Under the pieces are notes generated by a model. It was not told where the DNA came from. It saw only the letters and a program-made list of their open reading frames with translations, and made no database searches. A stretch of 5,153 nt of DNA, from positions 1-5,153 of the forward strand of contig CANQCJ010000158.1 of NCBI GenBank assembly GCA_947589205.1. The letters are read 5' to 3'. Below are positions 1 through 5,153 of this stretch, piece after piece. Position 1 is the first letter of the stretch. Each line of letters begins with the position of its first letter. Source of the stretch: an uncultured Ruminococcus sp. Its GTDB lineage: Bacteria > Bacillota > Clostridia > Oscillospirales > Ruminococcaceae. Both the position numbers and the translations under genes were made by a program.

Positions 1-16
1 TTTGCGGAAGGTACAT
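1..16 (-). CDS. Start of a further gene, product unknown (partial)
   Basis: Only the first five codons and one extra base are inside the window: ATG TAC CTT CCG CAA, giving MYLPQ, before the left edge. The case for a real gene is positional: a strong AAGGAG (27-32) lies 10 nt before this ATG, and it directly follows the stop codon of the radical SAM gene on the same strand. Too little protein is visible to suggest a function. It would be the next member of the same run of genes. Confidence 0.6.
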
Positions 17-26
17 AGCAAAATTT

Positions 27-32
27 CTCCTT
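27..32 (-). promoter_or_regulatory. Ribosome binding site (AAGGAG) of the left-edge gene
   Basis: AAGGAG on the minus strand sits immediately after the TAA of the radical SAM gene (33-35) and 10 nt before an ATG at 16. It is the main evidence that a further gene begins at the left edge. Confidence 0.7.
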
Positions 33-932
33 TTATCTCAAATTATCCTCGCTGTAAAATTTCGGCACAAACTGCTCGTTATCCGCGCCCTTTTGCTGAG
101 CAAAGCCGTCAAAGCCCGCTTTTTCAAGCTCCTCAAGCACGCTGTTATATTCAAATTCGGCTATATGCCGATTTAATTCCTTGAAATTTCCCGCCTTGTA
201 CATCGGTGTGTACTGGCGCATAAGGCTTATTAATATCTCGTCCGGCGCAAAGCGTTTTCTAAGCTCGCGGATAATTTGTACAGAATCCCTGCGGCAATTC
301 GGAAGTATCAGATGTCTTACGATAACGCCGCGCTTTATTATGCCGTTTTCAACGATCGGCTTTCCGACGATCCGGAGCATTTTTTCAACGGCTTCCATCG
401 CCCTTTCAAAATAGTCCTCGGCAAAGGAATATTTCTTAGATATCTGAGCGTCGAAATATTTTATATCCGGCAAAAATACGCTTACCCTGTCTCCTAACAT
501 TTCAAGCGTCTGCGGCCTTTCATAGCCTCCGCTGTTGTAGACTACCGGTATTTTCAGCTTATCTCCCGCAATGTCGAGAGCCTTAATTATCTGCGGAACA
601 AAATGGGTGGGGTTTACAAGGTCAATATTATGTACGCCCTTTTGCTGTAATTCAAGAAAAATTTCCGCAAGGCGTTCCTCGCTTACTTCAAAGCCCTTGG
701 AAAGCTGCGATATCTCAAAATTCTGACAATAAACGCATTTTAACACACACCCGCTGAAAAACACCGTACCCGCACCGCTGCTGCCGCTTATACACGGCTC
801 TTCCCACATATGCACGTCCGCGCGCGCAATGCGCACCGTGTTTTTTTCTCCGCAAAAGCCCTTGCTTACGCTCCTGTCGACGCCGCACTCGCGCGGGCAA
901 AGCCGACAGAGCTTATTATTCGCCGCGCTCAT
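33..932 (-). CDS. PflX-like radical SAM protein
   Basis: A complete 299-residue radical SAM enzyme of the PflX type (COG1313, relatives of pyruvate formate-lyase activases). It would cleave S-adenosylmethionine with a [4Fe-4S] cluster in the cytosol; the target is unknown. The CX3CX2C cluster motif is in FSGCVLKCVYCQN (C62, C66, C69). Before it comes a second conserved set of cysteines, LCRLCPRECGVDR...GFCGEK (C9, C12, C16, C27), then the family hallmark HMWEEPCISGSSGAGTVFF (41-59). Later signatures are LVNPTHFVPQI (105-115), VYNSGGYE (131-138), FLPDIKYFD (153-161) and SLMRQYTPMYKAG (236-248). These fit PflX rather than a genuine activase, and no glycyl-radical enzyme gene is in the window. 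The ATG at 932 lies 17 nt inside the preceding gene and has no clear SD, so it probably relies on translational coupling. It ends in TAA directly before the next gene's AAGGAG. Confidence 0.93.
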   Translation of the reverse strand: MSAANNKLCRLCPRECGVDRSVSKGFCGEKNTVRIARADVHMWEEPCISGSSGAGTVFFSGCVLKCVYCQNFEISQLSKGFEVSEERLAEIFLELQQKGVHNIDLVNPTHFVPQIIKALDIAGDKLKIPVVYNSGGYERPQTLEMLGDRVSVFLPDIKYFDAQISKKYSFAEDYFERAMEAVEKMLRIVGKPIVENGIIKRGVIVRHLILPNCRRDSVQIIRELRKRFAPDEILISLMRQYTPMYKAGNFKELNRHIAEFEYNSVLEELEKAGFDGFAQQKGADNEQFVPKFYSEDNLR

Positions 933-1980
933 AAGCCGCTAAAAATTCGCTTACCGGAATTTCTATCTGCGTGGAGACCTGTTCGCCGATCGCAGGGTCA
1001 TGGTAATAGACTACTATCGTCATATTGTCTATATTTTCATTGACCGGTATCTGCACCTCATTGAGCGGGTTTGCGCTTCCGTCTACTGCGGGTATTACGG
1101 AATAGAGCATATTATAGTCCTCGTCAAACGCGTCCGCCACAACGCCGTCTATCAGCGATGTGACATCATCGAGGGAAACGTCAACATATGCTTTCAGCCA
1201 TTTTCCGTCATCAAGCTGCGCTTCGTCCATAATATTTACATACTGCGGCGTCTCGCTGCCGGTTATCTCCTCCACATCATCATATTCGCCGTCAACTCTT
1301 ATATTTGTGACGTCCGCAAGGGAGTAGTCCTCTTCCGTGGTCTCGACCTCCTCGTAGTCGGCATATATACTGTCTAAGGAATTTTCACTTTCGTTCTTAC
1401 CGTTGACGGCGGCTATAATTGCGCCGGCTATCGGGACAATAACGCTTAAAACCGTTGATATTATTATAAAAAATACTATTATGATTATAAATCTTTTTAC
1501 CGCGCGGGCGGATCTGTCCTGAGAGGAGCTGCTTGAATTTCCGCCTGCGGTGTAGGAATTCATCAGATTTTTATACTGATCATATGCGGAGGTGTTTGAA
1601 TTGTATGACGTGCTTGAATTATATGTTTTAAACGATGAAGCGGGATTCTGCGCGGCGTTTTTTACCTGCGCCGCGTTGTGACTGCTGAAGCGCGACGGGT
1701 CATAGCCTGCGGTCACGTTAGGCTGCGTTCTCGGCGGGTCGGGATATTTTTTGTTCGCCCTTCGGCGTCTCTCCTCAAGCTCGCGGCTTATATCCTTTTC
1801 CTCCATGATCTGCTTATAGAGAAAATCCTCCTCGTCGGGTCTGCGCGGCATATCCTTTGTATGGGTATGCCCGTCTATATCCGTACAATTTATATCATCG
1901 CGCGCGGTAAAGCATTCCGGACAAAGATCCGAATCGCTGCTTTTGAATTTATAACCGCAGACCTTGCATTTATAAGCCAT
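916..1980 (-). CDS. Zinc-ribbon, single-pass membrane protein of unknown function
   Basis: A 354-residue protein I do not recognise as a named family. It opens with a zinc ribbon, CKVCGYKF...LCPEC, with C5, C8, C20 and C23 as probable metal ligands; C32 and the GHTHT histidines (H38, H40) follow. Residues 48-78 are highly charged and probably helical (EEDFLYKQIMEEKDI, then RELEERRRR). Residues 90-155 are a Ser/Asn/Tyr/Thr-rich, probably disordered linker. One long hydrophobic, Ile-rich segment spans about 164-192, preceded by RSARAVKR, so the positive-inside rule puts the zinc ribbon in the cytoplasm. Residues 195-354 would then lie outside: a very acidic stretch (205-240), then an apparent beta-rich domain ending PVSEFLAAYERGE. 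The start is set by GGAGGA at 1989-1994 with 8 nt spacing, directly after the ispE stop. The gene end overlaps the radical SAM gene by 17 nt. A sensing, anchoring or envelope role is possible but unproven. Confidence 0.85.
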   Translation of the reverse strand: MAYKCKVCGYKFKSSDSDLCPECFTARDDINCTDIDGHTHTKDMPRRPDEEDFLYKQIMEEKDISRELEERRRRANKKYPDPPRTQPNVTAGYDPSRFSSHNAAQVKNAAQNPASSFKTYNSSTSYNSNTSAYDQYKNLMNSYTAGGNSSSSSQDRSARAVKRFIIIIVFFIIISTVLSVIVPIAGAIIAAVNGKNESENSLDSIYADYEEVETTEEDYSLADVTNIRVDGEYDDVEEITGSETPQYVNIMDEAQLDDGKWLKAYVDVSLDDVTSLIDGVVADAFDEDYNMLYSVIPAVDGSANPLNEVQIPVNENIDNMTIVVYYHDPAIGEQVSTQIEIPVSEFLAAYERGE

Positions 1981-1988
1981 AACGAAAT

Positions 1989-1994
1989 TCCTCC
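1989..1994 (-). promoter_or_regulatory. Ribosome binding site (GGAGGA) of the zinc-ribbon membrane protein gene
   Basis: GGAGGA directly follows the TAG stop of ispE (1995-1997) and lies 8 nt before the ATG at 1980. The near-ideal sequence and spacing fix the start of the zinc-ribbon gene, placing its first cysteine four residues in. It fills most of the 14-nt gap, leaving no room for a promoter there. Confidence 0.8.
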
Positions 1995-2873
1995 CTATAA
2001 TATTATCTCAACGCCGCAGTTCTTCGGCAGATACGCGCCGTAAAATCCACAGCCCGCCGATACTGCGGCCCTTTCAGCCGTTTTTATATCGTCAAATACC
2101 CCAAAGACAGCCGCTCCGCTGCCCGTCATTTCCGCGCCGTATGCGCCGTTTGCTTTTAAGCTCTTTATCGCGTCCGAGACCGCCTCGACCTCGCAGCATT
2201 CGCTGAACGCGTTATACAGCGCGCCGCCCAATCGCTTTGCGCCATCGGGTGCGGCGTTAGTCGAATAGGCTTTCATAAAGCCGTCAAAATCCCCCGCGCC
2301 GAAGATACCGCGCGTATCGAAGCTTTTGTAAGCCGACGGCGTTGATATCGCCGCGTTCGGCTTTACTACAGCAAAGCAAATATCGTTTTTCAGCGGTCCT
2401 ATCGGCGTCATTATATCTCCGACGCCCTCGCAGACTGCGGCTGAACCGACAAGGCAAAACGGCACGTCCGCGCCGCATTCGGCTGCCGCCGAGAGCTTCT
2501 GCTCTTGTGTAAGTCCGAGACCTAACAGCTTATCCGTTACGGCTATCGCCGCCGCGCAGTCCGCACTTCCGCCGCCCATTCCCGCGCCTGTCGGTATGCT
2601 TTTTTCAAGCCTTATCTCTAAATTTACACCGCTCGTTATGCCCGCCTGTTTAAGTGCGGCTCTTACGCCCTTTATTACAAGATTATCCTCAGCGCAGCTC
2701 AACCCGCTCAAATTCGTGCTCATGCGTATTCCATTGCTTTGGGTGAGCTTAAATTCAAGCACATCGCAGAGCGATATCGAGTGCATTACCGTTTTGAGCG
2801 AATGATAGCCGCTTTCCATTTTGCCGGTTATGTCGAGAAAAAGATTGAGCTTTGCATAGGCCTTTGCGATCAT
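1995..2873 (-). CDS. ispE: 4-diphosphocytidyl-2-C-methyl-D-erythritol kinase
   Basis: IspE phosphorylates CDP-methylerythritol with ATP, the fourth step of the MEP (non-mevalonate) pathway to isopentenyl diphosphate, in the cytosol. The 292-residue product is of normal length and belongs to the GHMP kinase family. It starts MIAKAYAKLNLFLDI, with K8 matching the catalytic lysine. The ATP-binding glycine-rich loop PTGAGMGGGSADCAAAI is at 94-110. AECGADVPF (131-139) carries the catalytic aspartate D136. The C-terminal GHMP motif MTGSGAAVFGVF is at 249-260. The frame stays open 54 codons further upstream, but that part overlaps the aminotransferase, looks like shadow sequence (KKGGGRSRQRVRRQRRG) and has no kinase similarity. 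The ATG at 2873 begins precisely where the family begins, 11 nt after GGAGGAG (2885-2891). TAATG joins it to the aminotransferase, so coupled translation is likely. Presence of IspE implies isoprenoids are made by the MEP route. Confidence 0.96.
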   Translation of the reverse strand: MIAKAYAKLNLFLDITGKMESGYHSLKTVMHSISLCDVLEFKLTQSNGIRMSTNLSGLSCAEDNLVIKGVRAALKQAGITSGVNLEIRLEKSIPTGAGMGGGSADCAAAIAVTDKLLGLGLTQEQKLSAAAECGADVPFCLVGSAAVCEGVGDIMTPIGPLKNDICFAVVKPNAAISTPSAYKSFDTRGIFGAGDFDGFMKAYSTNAAPDGAKRLGGALYNAFSECCEVEAVSDAIKSLKANGAYGAEMTGSGAAVFGVFDDIKTAERAAVSAGCGFYGAYLPKNCGVEIIL

Positions 2874-4048
2874 TATTTTTTTAGCTCCTCCAAAAATTCT
2901 CCGATGCGCTTTAACGCTTCCTTTAAATGTGCAAGCGAATAGGCGTAGCTTACCCGTATAAAGCCCTCTCCGCTGTCTCCGAACGCGCTGCCGGGAACGA
3001 CCGCCACCTTTTTTGAATAGACAAGTCTTTCGCAAAATTCCTCGCTCGTAAGCCCTGTCGAGCGTATGCTCGGGAAAACATAGAACGCTCCCTGCGGCGT
3101 AAAGCAGTCAAGTCCCAGCCTGTTAAAGCCGTCGACCACATAACGCCTCCTCATATTATATTCATGCTTCATTTTTTCTATATCCGCGCGGCATTCCGCA
3201 AGAGCGGTCTGCGCCGCATACTGGCTCGTCGTCGGTGAACTCATTATGCAATACTGATGGAGCTTGAGCATATTTTTCATTATCTCCTCCGGCGCGGCGG
3301 CAAAGCCGAGACGCCAGCCCGTCATTGCAAAGCTTTTTGAAAAGCCGTTTATTACGACCGTGCGCTCTCTCATATTGCCTATCCCCGCGATAGAGCAGTG
3401 CGTTCCCGAATAGGTAAGCTCGGAATATATCTCGTCGGATATTACAAATATATCCGTACCCTCCAATACCTCCGCTATCGCTTCAAGATCCTCTTTTCTC
3501 ATGACCGCACCCGTCGGATTGTTCGGAAACGGCAGTATCAGCAGCTTGGTTTTCGGCGTTATCGCTTCTTTAAGCTCATCGGCTGTAAGCCGAAATTCGT
3601 TTTCTACCCTTGTCGCTATCGGCACGGCTGCAGCTCCCGCCATCTCCGCCATCGGCTTATAGCAGACAAAGCTAGGCTCTACTATTAGAGCTTCGTCCCC
3701 GGGGGAAAGTATCGCGCGCACCGCTAAGTCGATAGCCTCCGAACCGCCTACCGAAACGAGTATCTCCCTTTCGGGGTCGTATTTTGCGCCCGCGGAGGCT
3801 TCAAGATACCCGGCTATCTGCCGCCTTAAACCGATAAGTCCCGCGTTAGCCGTATAGCAGGTCCTGCCCTTTTGAAGGGTATCTATCGCGGTCTGCCTTA
3901 TTTTCCACGGAGTTTTAAAATCCGGCTCTCCCACTCCGAGCGATATAACGCCCTCTACCTGCTCTGCTATATCGAAAAATTTCCTTATCCCCGAGGGCTT
4001 CATCTCGACCGCGGTCCGATTCAGCAGCTTTTCATAATCCATGCTCAT
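2873..4048 (-). CDS. Class I/II PLP-dependent aminotransferase (AlaT/PatA-like)
   Basis: A complete 391-residue fold-type I aminotransferase, the usual length for AspC-like subgroup I enzymes. It moves an amino group between an amino acid and a 2-oxoacid in the cytosol. Landmarks are SGIRKFFDIA and SLGVGEPDF near the N-terminus (19-44), YTANAGL (65-71), PNNPTG (175-180, N177 near the cofactor), SDEIYSELTY (204-213, D205 pairing with the pyridine nitrogen), and NGFSKSFAMTGWRLGF (234-249), with K238 as the PLP Schiff-base lysine and R246 as a phosphate ligand. EGFIRVSYA (361-369) supplies R365, which binds the substrate carboxylate. The motif wording is closest to B. subtilis YugH (AlaT), an alanine transaminase; PatA-like or aromatic/aspartate specificity remains possible. 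The ATG at 4048 overlaps the regulator's stop and has GAGG at 4061-4064; a second ATG two codons on is an alternative. The stop TAA shares its last base with the ispE ATG. Confidence 0.95.
   Translation of the reverse strand: MSMDYEKLLNRTAVEMKPSGIRKFFDIAEQVEGVISLGVGEPDFKTPWKIRQTAIDTLQKGRTCYTANAGLIGLRRQIAGYLEASAGAKYDPEREILVSVGGSEAIDLAVRAILSPGDEALIVEPSFVCYKPMAEMAGAAAVPIATRVENEFRLTADELKEAITPKTKLLILPFPNNPTGAVMRKEDLEAIAEVLEGTDIFVISDEIYSELTYSGTHCSIAGIGNMRERTVVINGFSKSFAMTGWRLGFAAAPEEIMKNMLKLHQYCIMSSPTTSQYAAQTALAECRADIEKMKHEYNMRRRYVVDGFNRLGLDCFTPQGAFYVFPSIRSTGLTSEEFCERLVYSKKVAVVPGSAFGDSGEGFIRVSYAYSLAHLKEALKRIGEFLEELKK
2885..2891 (-). promoter_or_regulatory. Ribosome binding site (GGAGGAG) that decides the ispE start
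   Basis: GGAGGAG lies inside the last codons of the aminotransferase gene, 11 nt before the ATG at 2873. With the homology beginning at MIAKAYAKLN, it supports this start over the long upstream extension of the open frame. Confidence 0.75.
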
Positions 4049-4524
4049 GGCGAGATCAGACCTCTTTCATCGCGTTCTTCTTCGTGTATCACTATACCGT
4101 TTTCCTTATAGGATTTAAGCTCAAAATGCGTAACGGTAGAGGTCACGGCTTCTATCGCCGCAAGGCGCGCCGACACAAACTGAGAAATTTCTCTGATATT
4201 TTTTCCCTTTACGCTTACAAGCACGTCATAGCCGCCCGACATCAGCGTTACCGATTCTACCTGCTCATAGTCGGCTATCTCGCAGGCGATCTCGTCGTAT
4301 CCGCTCTGGCTCTGCGGAGTTACCTTAAGCTCTATCAAAGCCTTTACCGAATTGGGATCGGCTTTGGCTTCGTCTATTACCGCCGAATAGCCCTTTATCA
4401 CGCCGTCCGCTTCAAGCGCGGCGATACGGCGGGTTATCTCCTCCTCGCTCTGACCGAGCAAAACGGCAAGCTCACGGTCGGTCAGCCGCGCGTTGGTTTT
4501 TAAAAGATCGAGAAGCTCGTCCAT
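4045..4524 (-). CDS. Lrp/AsnC family transcriptional regulator
   Basis: A 159-residue cytosolic DNA-binding protein of usual Lrp/AsnC length. Residues 1-50 form the winged helix-turn-helix: LLDLLKTNARLTDRELAVLL is followed by the recognition-helix region SEEEITRRIAALEADGVIKGY. Residues 60-136 form the RAM ligand-binding and oligomerisation domain, with the typical MSGGYDVLVSVKG at 95-107 and a closing TSTVTHFELKSYK. The tail (145-159) is acidic. Overall it resembles B. subtilis YugG (AlaR), which lies beside the alanine aminotransferase gene yugH; that comparison is from memory, not from an alignment. The next gene here is a YugH-like aminotransferase that starts on this gene's stop codon (ATGA overlap), so a local role in alanine or related amino-acid metabolism is likely. 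The ATG at 4524 is the first start after in-frame TGA and TAA stops. The nearest SD-like AAAGGA (4540-4545) is 15 nt away, which is long. The ligand is unknown. Confidence 0.93.
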   Translation of the reverse strand: MDELLDLLKTNARLTDRELAVLLGQSEEEITRRIAALEADGVIKGYSAVIDEAKADPNSVKALIELKVTPQSQSGYDEIACEIADYEQVESVTLMSGGYDVLVSVKGKNIREISQFVSARLAAIEAVTSTVTHFELKSYKENGIVIHEEERDERGLISP

Positions 4525-4530
4525 TTTTTA

Positions 4531-4803
4531 TCAACTCATTCCTTTCAAGAATACCGCTCCGCCTGCCGCCGCCCACAATATCAGCGCAAGCGGCAGACAG
4601 ATACGAAATTTTATCTTTTTGGTCTTATGCCTGAACACCGTCATTCCCAAAAGCGCGCCGACCGCTCCTCCGCAAAAGGCAAGCGTGAGCAATGCCGCTT
4701 CGGATATTCTCCAAGCCCCCGTTTTGGCTTTCAGCTTGTCGATACCGAACGCTATGAACGCTGCTGCGCTTATCAGCGCGCTTACAGCGAGGTAGACGGT
4801 CAT
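4531..4803 (-). CDS. DUF1294 family small membrane protein
   Basis: A 90-residue integral membrane protein with three likely hydrophobic segments at about residues 3-20, 36-55 and 67-87. It matches the DUF1294 pattern: an Asp-Lys pair after the first helix (D22-K23), a WRISE motif (31-35), a glycine pair (GGAVGALLGM, 45-54), then FRHKT (57-61) and a basic KKIKF stretch before the last helix. Its length is about that of the family core domain, so it appears complete. The family's biochemical role is unknown; some members are fused to a cold-shock domain, but none is seen here. The start is the ATG overlapping the purL stop (ATGA), preceded by GAGG at 4812-4815 with 8 nt spacing, so translation is probably coupled to purL. 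It ends AGT TGA and a TAA follows at once, giving tandem in-frame stops. Family assignment is firm; function is not known. Confidence 0.9.
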   Translation of the reverse strand: MTVYLAVSALISAAAFIAFGIDKLKAKTGAWRISEAALLTLAFCGGAVGALLGMTVFRHKTKKIKFRICLPLALILWAAAGGAVFLKGMS

Positions 4804-5153
4804 TTAAAATACCTCACGCCGTTTTCAAAGATCTGCTGATCCTTTTCTCCCGGAACGTTCATGCTGACAAAGCTGCCCTTGCGCTCGCTGTGTCCCATTT
4901 TTCCGAAAACTCTGCCGTCGGGCGAGGTAATGCCCTCTATCGCTTCTACCGAGGTGTTCGGGTTGCATTGTATATCATAGGTCGGCTCGTTGTCAAAGTC
5001 CACATACTGGGTCGCTATCTGTCCGTTCTCGGCAAGCTGCGCTATAAGCTCCTCGCTTGCGGTGAATCTTCCCTCCCCGTGAGAAACAGCAACGCAGTGT
5101 ATATCGCCGACTTTGCTCGAAGCAAGCCACGGCGACTTGTTGGAGGCTACGCG
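4800..5153 (-). CDS. purL: Phosphoribosylformylglycinamidine synthase, C-terminal end (partial)
   Basis: This is the last 117 codons of a gene whose 5' part lies beyond the right edge; the frame is open to base 5153. FGAM synthase converts FGAR, glutamine and ATP to FGAM in cytosolic de novo purine synthesis. The visible piece is the end of the fused class I glutamine amidotransferase domain. It begins RVASNKSPWL, carries the conserved SHGEGRF (fragment residues 24-30), then ITSPDGRVFGKMGHSERKG. In GHSER, H88 and E90 of the fragment fit the His and Glu of the Cys-His-Glu glutaminase triad; the Cys would be upstream, outside the window. The GKMGHSER ending is typical of the single-chain PurL of Clostridia and relatives (about 1,200-1,260 residues) rather than of a separate PurQ. 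A GTG at 5003 could be mistaken for the start of a 67-residue gene, but homology continues upstream of it. The TGA stop overlaps the next gene's ATG by 4 nt (ATGA). No defect is visible. Confidence 0.95.
   Translation of the reverse strand, partial: RVASNKSPWLASSKVGDIHCVAVSHGEGRFTASEELIAQLAENGQIATQYVDFDNEPTYDIQCNPNTSVEAIEGITSPDGRVFGKMGHSERKGSFVSMNVPGEKDQQIFENGVRYFK
4812..4815 (-). promoter_or_regulatory. Ribosome binding site (GAGG) of the DUF1294 gene inside purL
   Basis: GAGG within the purL 3' end, 8 nt before the ATG at 4803, supports initiation on the ATGA overlap rather than at a later start. Confidence 0.6.

Noticed and set aside
1000..1377. 125-codon plus-strand open frame
   Set aside because: It is antisense to the outer domain of the zinc-ribbon membrane protein and has no recognisable motif or convincing start signal.
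1440..1500. AT-rich patch that could suggest a promoter
   Set aside because: The bases encode the Ile/Val/Phe-rich transmembrane segment using many ATA codons; coding explains the composition and no gene starts just downstream.
1678..2043. 121-codon plus-strand open frame
   Set aside because: It runs antisense across the zinc-ribbon gene start and the ispE end, both of which are supported by SD sites and homology.
2284..2478. Arg-rich 64-codon minus-strand frame inside ispE
   Set aside because: It is an out-of-frame shadow of ispE with arginine-rich composition and no SD or similarity.
2874..3035. 54-codon upstream extension of the ispE reading frame
   Set aside because: It lies wholly inside the aminotransferase coding sequence, reads as basic low-complexity shadow protein, and kinase homology begins exactly at the ATG at 2873, which has its own GGAGGAG.
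4084..4503. 139-codon plus-strand open frame
   Set aside because: It is antisense to the Lrp gene, is rich in Arg and Tyr as expected from the reverse strand, and has no recognisable motif.
4800..5003. Separate 67-residue gene starting at GTG 5003
   Set aside because: The same frame continues upstream to the window edge with clear PurL sequence (SHGEGRF and RVASNKSPW), so this is an internal codon of purL.

Overview
The window is a gene-dense stretch of a bacterial chromosome. All eight recognisable genes lie on the minus strand, so transcription runs from high to low coordinates. The content points to an anaerobic Firmicute of the Clostridia, perhaps Oscillospiraceae-like; this is inferred from gene content, not from any marker gene. 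The pointers are a single-chain clostridial-type PurL, an Lrp/alanine-aminotransferase pair resembling AlaR/AlaT of Bacillus, the MEP isoprenoid enzyme IspE, and a PflX-type radical SAM protein. Shine-Dalgarno sites are mostly purine-rich (GGAGG or AAGGAG types), and isoleucine is often encoded by ATA.

Layout in the order of transcription: the last 117 codons of purL (4800-5153, entering from the right edge); a small DUF1294 membrane protein (4531-4803); an Lrp/AsnC regulator (4045-4524); a class I/II PLP aminotransferase (2873-4048); ispE (1995-2873); a zinc-ribbon, single-pass membrane protein of unknown function (916-1980); a PflX-like radical SAM protein (33-932); and the first five codons of a further gene (1-16, leaving at the left edge).

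The genes are packed end to end. Three junctions are start/stop overlaps of 1-4 nt, one is a 17-nt overlap, and the three gaps are 6, 14 and 16 nt. No gene-free stretch exceeds about 20 nt, and I see no intergenic promoter, terminator, repeat, mobile element, RNA gene or CRISPR array. The simplest reading is one polycistronic unit, although promoters inside coding sequence cannot be excluded.

Functionally this looks like a mixed housekeeping operon: the end of purine synthesis, amino-acid transamination with its probable local regulator, and isoprenoid precursor synthesis. Two poorly understood proteins, the zinc-ribbon membrane protein and the PflX-like enzyme, follow and are translationally linked to each other. 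I found no clear defence or mobile system. The most interesting uncharacterised item is the zinc-ribbon membrane protein and its coupling to the radical SAM gene.
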